A stretch of DNA of 5,077 nt, from assembly GCA_003483345.1 (NCBI GenBank), contig DMWH01000070.1:1-5077 (forward strand), read 5' to 3'. Source of the DNA: Clostridiales bacterium (GTDB lineage: Bacteria > Bacillota > Clostridia > Tissierellales > Sedimentibacteraceae). Position numbers and translations under genes: made by a program. The notes under the pieces were generated by a model. That model saw only the letters and a program-made list of their open reading frames with translations, was not told the origin of the DNA and did not search any database. Positions 1-5,077 of the stretch are shown here, piece after piece (the first letter of the stretch is position 1; every line of letters begins with the position of its first letter).

Positions 1-561
1 CTTTTTATCACCTATAAATATGTCATTTACCCACTTGATTTTTGGGTAAACACTTGTAAATTTTTCAATGGCTTGACAGACAGCCACAGCTGCTGCAGTT
101 GTCACTAAGACTGAATTTTCTATGCTTAATTCAGCCTTAAGAATTATGCTCATATAAATACCTGATTCGGCAGGTGAAAAAAAATCTCTTCCAAACCGGC
201 CTCTTCCCTTAGTTTGTTCTTCTGCAATAATTGTCGTTCCATGCTCTGCATTTTGAACAGCTAAAAGCTTAGCCTTTGCGTTTGTTGAATCTATTGTTTT
301 ATATACGGTGATAGGAATATTTTTATATTCTTCATTTAAATACAATCTTATTCCTTCGGCAGATAACATATCGGACGATTCAGACAGAGAGTACCCTTTG
401 TTGGGTGTTGATTTAATGTTATATCCATCATCTTTTAATGAATTGATTGCTTTCCAAACTGCTGTTCTCGAAACATTCAACATATCTGCTAATTCTTGAC
501 CTGAAAGAGTTTTGCCCTTATTGGACTCTAAAATATGTAATATATTATTTTTTACTGACAT
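1..561 (-). CDS. birA: Bifunctional biotin protein ligase / biotin-operon repressor, N-terminal part (partial at window edge)
   Basis: This enzyme activates biotin with ATP to biotinyl-5'-AMP and transfers it to a lysine of biotin-dependent carboxylases; versions with an HTH domain also act as biotin-sensing repressors. The 187 visible residues run off the left edge in frame, so the C-terminal part (family length about 320 residues) lies outside. Residues 5-60 form a winged helix: the helix-turn-helix is around 18-43 (GQELADMLNVSRTAVWKAI) and the wing around 46-60 (NKGYSL). The catalytic domain then shows DSTN at 91-94, the biotinyl-AMP loop GRGRFGR at 119-125, GIYMSIIL at 134-141, and KWVND at 176-180, whose Lys176 corresponds to the active-site lysine of KWPND. 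Val replaces the usual Pro there. The ATG is preceded by GAGGTGA four bases away and by a consensus promoter. It is transcribed divergently from the enzyme operon. The family assignment is secure; the repressor role is inferred from the HTH domain. Confidence 0.96.
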   Translation of the reverse strand, partial: MSVKNNILHILESNKGKTLSGQELADMLNVSRTAVWKAINSLKDDGYNIKSTPNKGYSLSESSDMLSAEGIRLYLNEEYKNIPITVYKTIDSTNAKAKLLAVQNAEHGTTIIAEEQTKGRGRFGRDFFSPAESGIYMSIILKAELSIENSVLVTTAAAVAVCQAIEKFTSVYPKIKWVNDIFIGDKK

Positions 562-582
562 AATTTCACCTCAATAAACAAT

Positions 583-611
583 ATTATAAAAAGCATTTAT
601 AATATTGTCAA
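583..611 (-). promoter_or_regulatory. Sigma-A promoter of birA
   Basis: Read on the minus strand, a perfect -35 TTGACA (611-606), a 17-base spacer and a perfect -10 TATAAT (588-583) stand upstream of birA. The expected transcription start near 576 gives a leader of about 15 bases that still includes the GAGGTGA ribosome binding site (572-566). This is the clearest promoter in the window. Its -35 lies inside the left half of the BirA-box-like repeat, so a bound repressor would compete with RNA polymerase. Confidence 0.85.
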
Positions 612-636
612 CTAAAAAAATAATTATGGTTGACGT
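605..636. promoter_or_regulatory. Possible BirA operator (BirA box) between divergent promoters
   Basis: The left half TTGTCAAC (605-612) and right half GTTGACGT (629-636) share a perfect GTCAAC/GTTGAC inverted core, separated by 16 mostly A/T bases. Known BirA operators have two widely spaced half sites of the type TTGT(A/T)AAC...GTT(T/A)ACAA, so the layout and outer TTGT fit, although the core reads GTCAAC rather than GTTAAC. The adjacent gene encodes an HTH-containing BirA, which supports the assignment. The caveat is that two back-to-back -35 elements (TTGACA and TTGACG) would make most of this repeat by themselves; only the flanking G/C pair goes beyond them. Confidence 0.45.
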
Positions 637-659
637 CATATGCAATTTATAGTTATATA
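630..659 (+). promoter_or_regulatory. Candidate promoter of the HMGL-family/ALDH/ThDP operon
   Basis: A -35 TTGACG (630-635, five of six consensus) is followed after 18 bases by TATATA (654-659, four of six) or after 17 bases by TTATAT. Transcription would begin near 666 and leave a leader of roughly 105 bases before the TTG at 771. The -35 overlaps the right half of the BirA-box-like repeat. The -10 is weak, so activation or a different start is possible. A second, also imperfect, candidate is TTGGAC (693-698), 16 bases, TATAAA (715-720), which would give a leader of about 45 bases. Confidence 0.4.
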
Positions 660-672
660 GAGAAATTCTATT

Positions 673-694
673 AATACTATATAAAACTAGTATT
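673..694. repeat. Inverted repeat in the operon leader (7-bp arms)
   Basis: AATACTA (673-679) and TAGTATT (688-694) are perfect inverse complements around an 8-base A/T-rich spacer. The element lies just downstream of the predicted start of the first candidate promoter and touches the -35 of the second. It could be a dyad operator for an unlinked regulator or a weak RNA hairpin. AT-rich DNA produces such repeats by chance, so its function is uncertain. Confidence 0.4.
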
Positions 695-707
695 GGACAT
701 ATAGATA

Positions 708-733
708 TTATTAATATAAAATAATATTAATAA
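708..733. repeat. Inverted repeat in the operon leader (10-bp A/T-only arms)
   Basis: TTATTAATAT (708-717) and ATATTAATAA (724-733) form a perfect 10-base inverted repeat around AAAATA. It covers the -10 of the alternative promoter (TATAAA at 715-720) and ends 37 bases before the TTG start. As RNA it would be a marginal A-U hairpin; as DNA it could be an operator or UP/curvature-like element. The arms contain only A and T, which raises the chance expectation. Confidence 0.4.
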
Positions 734-756
734 CATTGCGTGCATAAATAATATTG

Positions 757-766
757 AAAGGAGTGG
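757..766 (+). promoter_or_regulatory. Ribosome binding site fixing the TTG start of the HMGL-family gene
   Basis: AAAGGAG (757-763) stands seven bases before TTG 771, the expected Shine-Dalgarno spacing. No ATG or GTG start in this frame fits better, and the conserved EVGLRDGLQNE block begins only ten residues into the protein, as in HMG-CoA lyases. Confidence 0.85.
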
Positions 767-770
767 CATT

Positions 771-1682
771 TTGATACTTCCATCAGAAATAAGATTATGC
801 GAGGTAGGTTTGAGAGATGGGTTGCAAAACGAACCTACAATTTTAACCACATCAGAAAAGCTCAAGCTTGCTGAAGGTCTAATTAATGCAGGTTTTAAGG
901 TAATAGAACTAGGTTCATTTATGAACCCTAAAGCAGTTCCCCAGATGGCAGACACGGACGAGCTGTTCAGGCACTTTAATAATGTTGAAGGCGTGGAATT
1001 GCGTGCGCTTGCAGCCAATAAAAAGGGAGTTGAAAGGGCAATAAATTGCGGTTGCAGTAAAATTAAGCTGAATGTTTCTGCCAGCAAAAAACATAACCTT
1101 GCAAATATAAATAAAACACCTGAGGAAACTGTGGCAGGTTTTGCCGAAAATGTTGACCTTGCTTTGGAAAACGGGCTTGAAGTTTCAGGCTCCATATCTA
1201 TGCCATTCGGTTCTCCTTGGGAGGGAGTAATCCCTATTAAGGATGTAGAAGAAATTGTTGAAGCTTATTTAAGAGTAGGAATAAAAGAAATTTCCCTTTC
1301 AGATGCTGCAGGTGTGGCTTCACCAAGGCAGGTTTATGACATATGCTCTTCAATGCAAAAAAAATATCCGGATGTAAAATGGTGGCTGCATTTTCACAAT
1401 ACCAGAGGAATGGCTATGGCCAATATTTTAGCTTCAATGGAAGCAGGAATAACAAACTTTGATTCATCCTTAGGGGGCTTTGGAGGATGTCCTTTTGTTC
1501 CCGGAGCAGCAGGTAATGTATCTTCGGAAGATGTTGTTCATATGATGGACGAAATGGGAATAAAAACAGGAATTGATATATTGAAGCTTATTGAGCTTTC
1601 GAGAAACCTGCAGGCTATGCTTGGAAACGAGGGAGACTCATATATTCTAAAAGCCGGCAGATCTAAGGATTTATTTAAATAG
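771..1682 (+). CDS. HMG-CoA-lyase-family acyl-CoA lyase (TIM barrel, divalent metal)
   Basis: The HMG-CoA lyase family cleaves 3-hydroxy-3-methylglutaryl-CoA to acetyl-CoA and acetoacetate with a divalent metal; the bacterial family also includes lyases for other 3-hydroxy acyl-CoAs. The 303-residue protein is full length for a bacterial member. EVGLRDGLQNE (11-21) carries Arg15 and Asp16. Glu46, His207, His209, Cys240 (GGCP) and Asn249 (GAAGN) also fall where human HMGCL has R41, D42, E72, H233, H235, C266 and N275, all with one constant offset of 26, so the catalytic and metal-binding set looks intact. Nearby residues differ: PKAVPQM for PKWVPQM, SDAAG for GDTIG, HFHNTRG for HCHDTYG. The true substrate may therefore not be HMG-CoA. 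No signal peptide or membrane segment is seen, so it should be cytosolic. It is the first gene of the operon, with a TTG start. Family very likely; substrate unknown. Confidence 0.9.
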   Translation: MILPSEIRLCEVGLRDGLQNEPTILTTSEKLKLAEGLINAGFKVIELGSFMNPKAVPQMADTDELFRHFNNVEGVELRALAANKKGVERAINCGCSKIKLNVSASKKHNLANINKTPEETVAGFAENVDLALENGLEVSGSISMPFGSPWEGVIPIKDVEEIVEAYLRVGIKEISLSDAAGVASPRQVYDICSSMQKKYPDVKWWLHFHNTRGMAMANILASMEAGITNFDSSLGGFGGCPFVPGAAGNVSSEDVVHMMDEMGIKTGIDILKLIELSRNLQAMLGNEGDSYILKAGRSKDLFK

Positions 1683-1707
1683 AATTATAAATTAATCTAA
1701 ATTGTTT

Positions 1708-1736
1708 AAACTATTCTAAAATATAGTTTTCTATAT
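1708..1736. repeat. Overlapping, mutually exclusive inverted repeats between genes 1 and 2
   Basis: The 69-base gap between the lyase and dehydrogenase genes holds AAACTAT (1708-1714) paired with ATAGTTT (1723-1729) across 8 bases. It also holds ATATAG (1721-1726) paired with CTATAT (1731-1736) across TTTT. The two stems share bases 1723-1726, so they could not form together; the second ends five bases before the AGGAGG of the dehydrogenase gene. Stems are A-U rich and lack a GC core, so this does not look like an intrinsic terminator. An mRNA-processing or translation-tuning role is conceivable but unproven. Confidence 0.35.
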
Positions 1737-1741
1737 AATAT

Positions 1742-1747
1742 AGGAGG
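1742..1747 (+). promoter_or_regulatory. Ribosome binding site of the aldehyde dehydrogenase gene
   Basis: AGGAGG lies four bases before ATG 1752, slightly closer than usual. In-frame ATGs at 1761 and 1770 would have spacings of 13 and 22 bases, so 1752 remains the best start, with 1761 as a less likely alternative that would shorten the protein by three residues. Confidence 0.8.
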
Positions 1748-1751
1748 AAAT

Positions 1752-3224
1752 ATGAGCAGAATGAGTTCAATGGACGAGGCTTATGCAAAACTTACTCAAG
1801 ACCAAATTGACGAAATAGAAGAAAAGTTTGCAAAAGCTGATGCCGCACAAAAAATCTTTGAAAAATGGAGTCAAGAGGATATTGATAGAACTATTAGAGC
1901 TATTGCATGGAAAGTAGCCAATACACAAACTTTTAAAGAATTAGTCAAAATGAGCATCGAAGAAAGTAAATTGGGAGACCCCGTAAGCAGAGAGAATAAA
2001 AAATATAAAATAAGGGGAGTACTTCGTGATGCTCTCAGACAAAAAAGCGTAGGAATAATTGAGGAAATTCCCGAAAAAGGAATTGTAAAATATGCAAAAC
2101 CGGTTGGGGTTATAGCATGTGTTATACCTGCAACTAACCCGGATTTAACACCTGCAGGGAATGCAATATATGCCCTTAAGGCAAGAAATGCAATAATATT
2201 TTCTCCCCATCCCAGAGCAGCAAAGACCGGGGGAAGAACGATTGAACTGATGAGAGAGGGTTTAAGGCAGGTAGGAGCTCCCGAGGATTTGATACAAATC
2301 TTGGGACAGGGAAAAGCTAAGATAAACAGAGCCATGTCGGAAGCTTTAAATACAAAATGTGATTTGGTAATTGCAACCGGCGGACAAGGGGTAGTAAGAA
2401 GAGCATATCACTCCGGCACACCAGCTTATGGAGTAGGTGCAGGAAATGCTACAATGATATGGGATGAAACAGCCAAGGATGAATTATATAAAGCAGCACA
2501 TAATACAATGCTTTCCAAAACATCCGATTTTGGGTCGGGATGTTCTGCAGACGGCAATATTGTTATACATGAGAGCATTTTTGACGAAGCTGTAAATGCC
2601 TTAGTTGAAGCAGGCGGGTATTTATTGAATGAAAATGAGCAGGAAAGTATTAAAAAAATCATGTGGGATGAAGAATGCCACCGCTTGCCTGATTCGGTAG
2701 CCCAATCTCCTCAGACTATGGCAAAGCTTGCAGGATTTGAAATATCCGAAGACAGGAAATTCCTGATAGCAATGGGAACAGGAAGCTATACAACTTCTTA
2801 CGAGGATGTGTGGTGCCGTGAAAAATTAACAACACTTTTGGCTGTTCATAAATATGAGGGCGAATTTCAAAATGCTATTGATATAATCAAAGCCATTCAC
2901 GAAGTAGGGGGTAAGGGTCACAGCGTGGGAATATATTCATACGATGAGGATCATATCCACAGACTTGCCCTTGAAGCTCAAGTAGGCAGGATAATGGTTA
3001 GACAACCTCAATCAAAATCAAATGCCGGTTCTTTTACAAACGGTATGCCGATGACATCAAGTATAGGATGCGGCACGTGGGGAGGTAATGCAACATCGGA
3101 AAATGTTCATTTAAAACATTATATGAATGTTACCTGGGTTTCAAAGGAAATACCGGAAGACAGACCCAGTGATGAGGAACTGTTCGGTGAATTTTACGAA
3201 CCTGAAAGAGAAGGAAAAAAATAA
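1752..3224 (+). CDS. CoA-acylating aldehyde dehydrogenase, sulfoacetaldehyde dehydrogenase (SauS)-like
   Basis: Acylating aldehyde dehydrogenases interconvert an aldehyde and its acyl-CoA with NAD(P)+/NAD(P)H and CoA through a cysteine thioester. The 490-residue protein has a helical, charged N-terminus (1-60), a nucleotide-binding region with PVGVIACVIPATNPDLTP (117-134), RNAIIFSPHPRA (145-156) and a glycine-rich ATGGQGVVRRAY (208-219), then the catalytic Cys264 in SDFGSGCSADGN (258-269), matching the CoA-acylating AdhE/EutE/SauS type. The C-terminal part (GKGHSVGI 387-394, MVRQPQSKSNAGSFTNGMP 415-433, GCGTWGGN 439-446, LKHYMN 454-459) resembles, from memory, the SauS group that reduces or forms sulfoacetyl-CoA. 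No sulfonate gene (Xsc, Tpa, transporter, CoA ligase) is in the window, so the substrate is left open. It is a cytosolic protein without shell-targeting features I can identify. It sits 69 bases after the lyase gene and 13 before the ThDP gene. Class is secure; substrate is not. Confidence 0.92.
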   Translation: MSRMSSMDEAYAKLTQDQIDEIEEKFAKADAAQKIFEKWSQEDIDRTIRAIAWKVANTQTFKELVKMSIEESKLGDPVSRENKKYKIRGVLRDALRQKSVGIIEEIPEKGIVKYAKPVGVIACVIPATNPDLTPAGNAIYALKARNAIIFSPHPRAAKTGGRTIELMREGLRQVGAPEDLIQILGQGKAKINRAMSEALNTKCDLVIATGGQGVVRRAYHSGTPAYGVGAGNATMIWDETAKDELYKAAHNTMLSKTSDFGSGCSADGNIVIHESIFDEAVNALVEAGGYLLNENEQESIKKIMWDEECHRLPDSVAQSPQTMAKLAGFEISEDRKFLIAMGTGSYTTSYEDVWCREKLTTLLAVHKYEGEFQNAIDIIKAIHEVGGKGHSVGIYSYDEDHIHRLALEAQVGRIMVRQPQSKSNAGSFTNGMPMTSSIGCGTWGGNATSENVHLKHYMNVTWVSKEIPEDRPSDEELFGEFYEPEREGKK

Positions 3225-3230
3225 AGGAGG
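3224..3230 (+). promoter_or_regulatory. Ribosome binding site fixing the TTG start of the ThDP enzyme
   Basis: AAGGAGG overlaps the last base of the dehydrogenase stop codon and stands seven bases before TTG 3238, an ideal spacing. This argues against upstream in-frame starts inside the dehydrogenase gene and suggests translation by ribosomes finishing the upstream gene or binding immediately beside it. Confidence 0.9.
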
Positions 3231-3237
3231 TATTTAT

Positions 3238-5055
3238 TTGAAAAGATTAGTGTCAGAACAGATGGTAGAATATCTTGAAAGACGTAATGTTGAGTATATT
3301 TTCGGTTTATGCGGCCATACCGTAATAGCCTTTTTGGATGCTTTGTCAAAAAGTGAAAAACTAAAATATATATCATTCAGGAATGAGCAGCTTGCTGCCA
3401 TGGCTGCAGACGGCTATGCGAGAATCAAAAAAAAGGCTGGAGTAGTACTCTGCCATTTAGGCCCGGGTTTGGCTAATACCGTAACCGGAGTTGCCAATGC
3501 TTCATTTGATTCAATACCCATGGTTGTTATAGCAGGGGATGTGCCAAGATATTATTATGGAAAACATCCTCATCAAGAAGTTAATATGCATGCAGATGCT
3601 TCTCAATATGAAATATTAAAACCAATAGTAAAAAGAGCCTGGAGAATTGATGATCCGGAAGCATTGCCTGAAATTCTGGATAAGGCTTTCAGACTTGCTG
3701 AAAGCGGGAGACCCGGGCCTGTTCTCATATCGGTTCCCATGGACGTATTTTCTGTTAAAATAGATGAAGAATTATTTAACCGTACTTTTAAAGACAGCTC
3801 GGAAACCATAAAACCGGCACTGGCACCTTCAGCAGCAAAGGCAATAGCTAAAAAACTTATAGAAGCCAAAAATCCTGTTATTCATGCAGGAGGAGGAATA
3901 CTTTTGGCAGGTGCATCAGAGGAATTAAGACAGCTGGTAGAATTTTTGGACATTCCAGTTTCAAGAACACTTATGGGGCAAGGATGTTTGTCGGATACCC
4001 ATCCCTTGATGCTTGGTCAAACAGGATTCTGGGGTCTTGAGTTTACTCACAAATTTACTGCAAATGCAGATGTAATACTTGGATTAGGAACACGATTCGC
4101 AGAAGCAGACAGTTCAAGCTGGTATACGGGTGTTACTTTTGATATGAATAAAACAGAATTTTTGCAGATAGATATCGACCCAACTGAAATTGGAAGAAAT
4201 TACCCCGTATCAATCGGTGCAATAGCGGATTTAAAACTTGCCTTGGCTCAAATTCTTGAAGAAGCCAAAGCCCTTGTACCGGAAGGGATTAAAAGACCGG
4301 GGTTAAGGGAAATGATTAAAGCAAATCGTGATGAGTTTAGAAAGTCAAATATTGAAGTTTCAACAGATGGCAGATTCCCAATGACACCTCAAAGAATTTT
4401 AAGAGATGTTAAATCGGTTATACCGGAAGATGCGGTTATCTTTACGGATGTAGGCTGGAATAAAAACGGAGTTGCTCAGCAATTTGATATTACTATACCG
4501 GGAACAATCCACCACAGTTCAGGGTTGGCAACTATGGGATTTGGCGGCTCGGCGCTTATAGGCGGCAAGCTTGCAGCACCGGATAAGGTTGTATTAACAC
4601 TTGTAGGAGACGGGGGATTCGGAGTTAATCCCGGAGCATTGGCAACTGCAGTAGAGCAAAACATTCCGGTAGTGTGGGTAGTAATGAACAATTCTGCATT
4701 TGGAACAATTGCGGGATTAGAATATTCAAATTATCAAACAAAATTCGGAACAGTATTCACAACACCTGACGGTAAACCTTATTCGCCAAATTGGGCAGAG
4801 GTTGCCAAAGCTTATGGAGTTGATGCTGTAAAAATAAAATCAGCTGATGATTTCAAACCGGAACTTGAGAAGGCAATCAAGAGCAACAAGCCATATTTGT
4901 TGGATGTACCGATGGAAAATATTGCAGTGCCCACACCGGGAAGCTGGAATATAAATGATATTTATAATCCTAAGGAAGGTGTTGTTAACGGTAAATTGGT
5001 AAAGAATGAAAAAGGAGAATATATACCCCCAAATCATTCCACATCCCATAAATAA
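3238..5055 (+). CDS. Thiamine-diphosphate-dependent enzyme, acetolactate-synthase-like superfamily, substrate unknown
   Basis: Members of this family decarboxylate 2-oxo acids, ligate or cleave carbonyl compounds, or cleave 2-hydroxyacyl-CoAs using Mg-ThDP. The 605 residues show the normal three domains: N-terminal pyrimidine-binding (about 2-170) with the ThDP-activating Glu50 in FRNEQ, LGPG at 74-77 and HQEV at 112-115; a central domain (about 195-330, HAGGG 216-220, IDIDP 311-315); and a C-terminal pyrophosphate domain (about 385-560) with GDGGF 457-461 ending in NN 484-485, the Mg-ThDP motif. After NN the sequence is SAFGTIAG, not the GMVRQWQ expected of true acetolactate synthase, and no small regulatory subunit gene follows, so a role in branched-chain amino acid synthesis is unlikely. 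A tail (561-605) extends past the usual fold. The start is TTG 3238; an ATG at 3127 would overlap the dehydrogenase gene by 98 bases and adds unconserved residues. Thirteen bases after the dehydrogenase gene, it is probably cotranscribed. Decarboxylase, carboligase and lyase activities all remain possible. Confidence 0.92.
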   Translation: MKRLVSEQMVEYLERRNVEYIFGLCGHTVIAFLDALSKSEKLKYISFRNEQLAAMAADGYARIKKKAGVVLCHLGPGLANTVTGVANASFDSIPMVVIAGDVPRYYYGKHPHQEVNMHADASQYEILKPIVKRAWRIDDPEALPEILDKAFRLAESGRPGPVLISVPMDVFSVKIDEELFNRTFKDSSETIKPALAPSAAKAIAKKLIEAKNPVIHAGGGILLAGASEELRQLVEFLDIPVSRTLMGQGCLSDTHPLMLGQTGFWGLEFTHKFTANADVILGLGTRFAEADSSSWYTGVTFDMNKTEFLQIDIDPTEIGRNYPVSIGAIADLKLALAQILEEAKALVPEGIKRPGLREMIKANRDEFRKSNIEVSTDGRFPMTPQRILRDVKSVIPEDAVIFTDVGWNKNGVAQQFDITIPGTIHHSSGLATMGFGGSALIGGKLAAPDKVVLTLVGDGGFGVNPGALATAVEQNIPVVWVVMNNSAFGTIAGLEYSNYQTKFGTVFTTPDGKPYSPNWAEVAKAYGVDAVKIKSADDFKPELEKAIKSNKPYLLDVPMENIAVPTPGSWNINDIYNPKEGVVNGKLVKNEKGEYIPPNHSTSHK

Positions 5056-5077
5056 AGTTTTATTATAAGTGATATAT

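Noticed and set aside
308..499. Small plus-strand open frame
   Set aside because: It is antisense to the clearly conserved birA coding sequence and has no ribosome binding site or recognisable motif.
631..638. TGACGTCA perfect 8-base palindrome
   Set aside because: It is identical to a eukaryotic CRE site but has no such meaning in bacteria; it arises from the -35 TTGACG and flanking bases, and one 8-base palindrome is weak evidence for an operator.
660..770. Riboswitch or T-box in the operon leader
   Set aside because: The leader is about 105 bases at most and almost all A/T, without conserved riboswitch cores, a T-box sequence or a terminator stem.
677..1195. 172-residue minus-strand open frame
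   Set aside because: It is a shadow of the HMG-CoA-lyase-family gene, whose plus-strand motifs are unmistakable; its product is low-complexity and has no family features.
1704..1711. GTTTAAAC palindrome
   Set aside because: A single short A/T-rich palindrome between genes with no second copy; probably chance.
1734..1739. TATAAT as an internal promoter for the dehydrogenase gene
   Set aside because: No acceptable -35 lies 16-18 bases upstream (CTATTC at 1711), and transcription would start within the ribosome binding site.
1871..2335. 154-residue minus-strand open frame
   Set aside because: It is a reverse-frame shadow within the aldehyde dehydrogenase gene; the same applies to the frames at 2426-2662, 3194-3376, 3603-3869, 4476-4691 and 4840-5049.
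3127..3237. Upstream ATG start extending the ThDP enzyme by 37 residues
   Set aside because: It lies inside the dehydrogenase gene, the added residues have no family resemblance, and AAGGAGG sits at ideal distance from TTG 3238.
5056..5077. Terminator after the ThDP gene
   Set aside because: Only 22 bases remain and they show no GC-rich stem followed by a T run; the operon may continue outside the window.

Overview
The window looks like the chromosome of an anaerobic, low-GC Gram-positive bacterium (Clostridia or Tissierellia type). The DNA is AT-rich, with A/T-ending codons, strong AGGAGG-type ribosome binding sites, two TTG starts, and a two-domain (HTH plus ligase) biotin protein ligase of the kind common in Bacillota. 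The taxonomic placement is inference. No RNA gene, mobile element, CRISPR array or frameshift was seen.

Layout: positions 1-561 hold the N-terminal 187 residues of a birA gene on the minus strand, cut by the left edge of the window. Positions 562-770 are a divergent control region. It has a consensus sigma-A promoter for birA, a weaker candidate promoter facing right, an inverted repeat resembling a BirA box that covers both -35 elements, and two further AT-rich dyads in the leader of the rightward operon. Positions 771-5055 carry three same-strand genes: an HMG-CoA-lyase-family enzyme (771-1682), a CoA-acylating aldehyde dehydrogenase of the sulfoacetaldehyde dehydrogenase (SauS)-like type (1752-3224), and a thiamine-diphosphate enzyme related to acetolactate synthase (3238-5055). 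The last 22 bases show no terminator, so the operon may continue.

How the genes could work together (inference): the three enzyme classes connect naturally through an aldehyde and an acyl-CoA. The ThDP enzyme could release an aldehyde from a 2-oxo acid (or join or cleave a 2-hydroxy/2-oxo compound), the dehydrogenase could interconvert that aldehyde and its acyl-CoA with NAD(P)H, and the lyase could cleave or form a 3-hydroxy-3-carboxyalkyl-CoA-type compound that yields or uses an acyl-CoA. The substrate cannot be read from the sequence. I know of no characterised pathway with exactly this trio, so it is the main candidate for an undescribed system here. The possible link to BirA, and hence to biotin, is a second point of interest, but it rests on one short inverted repeat.
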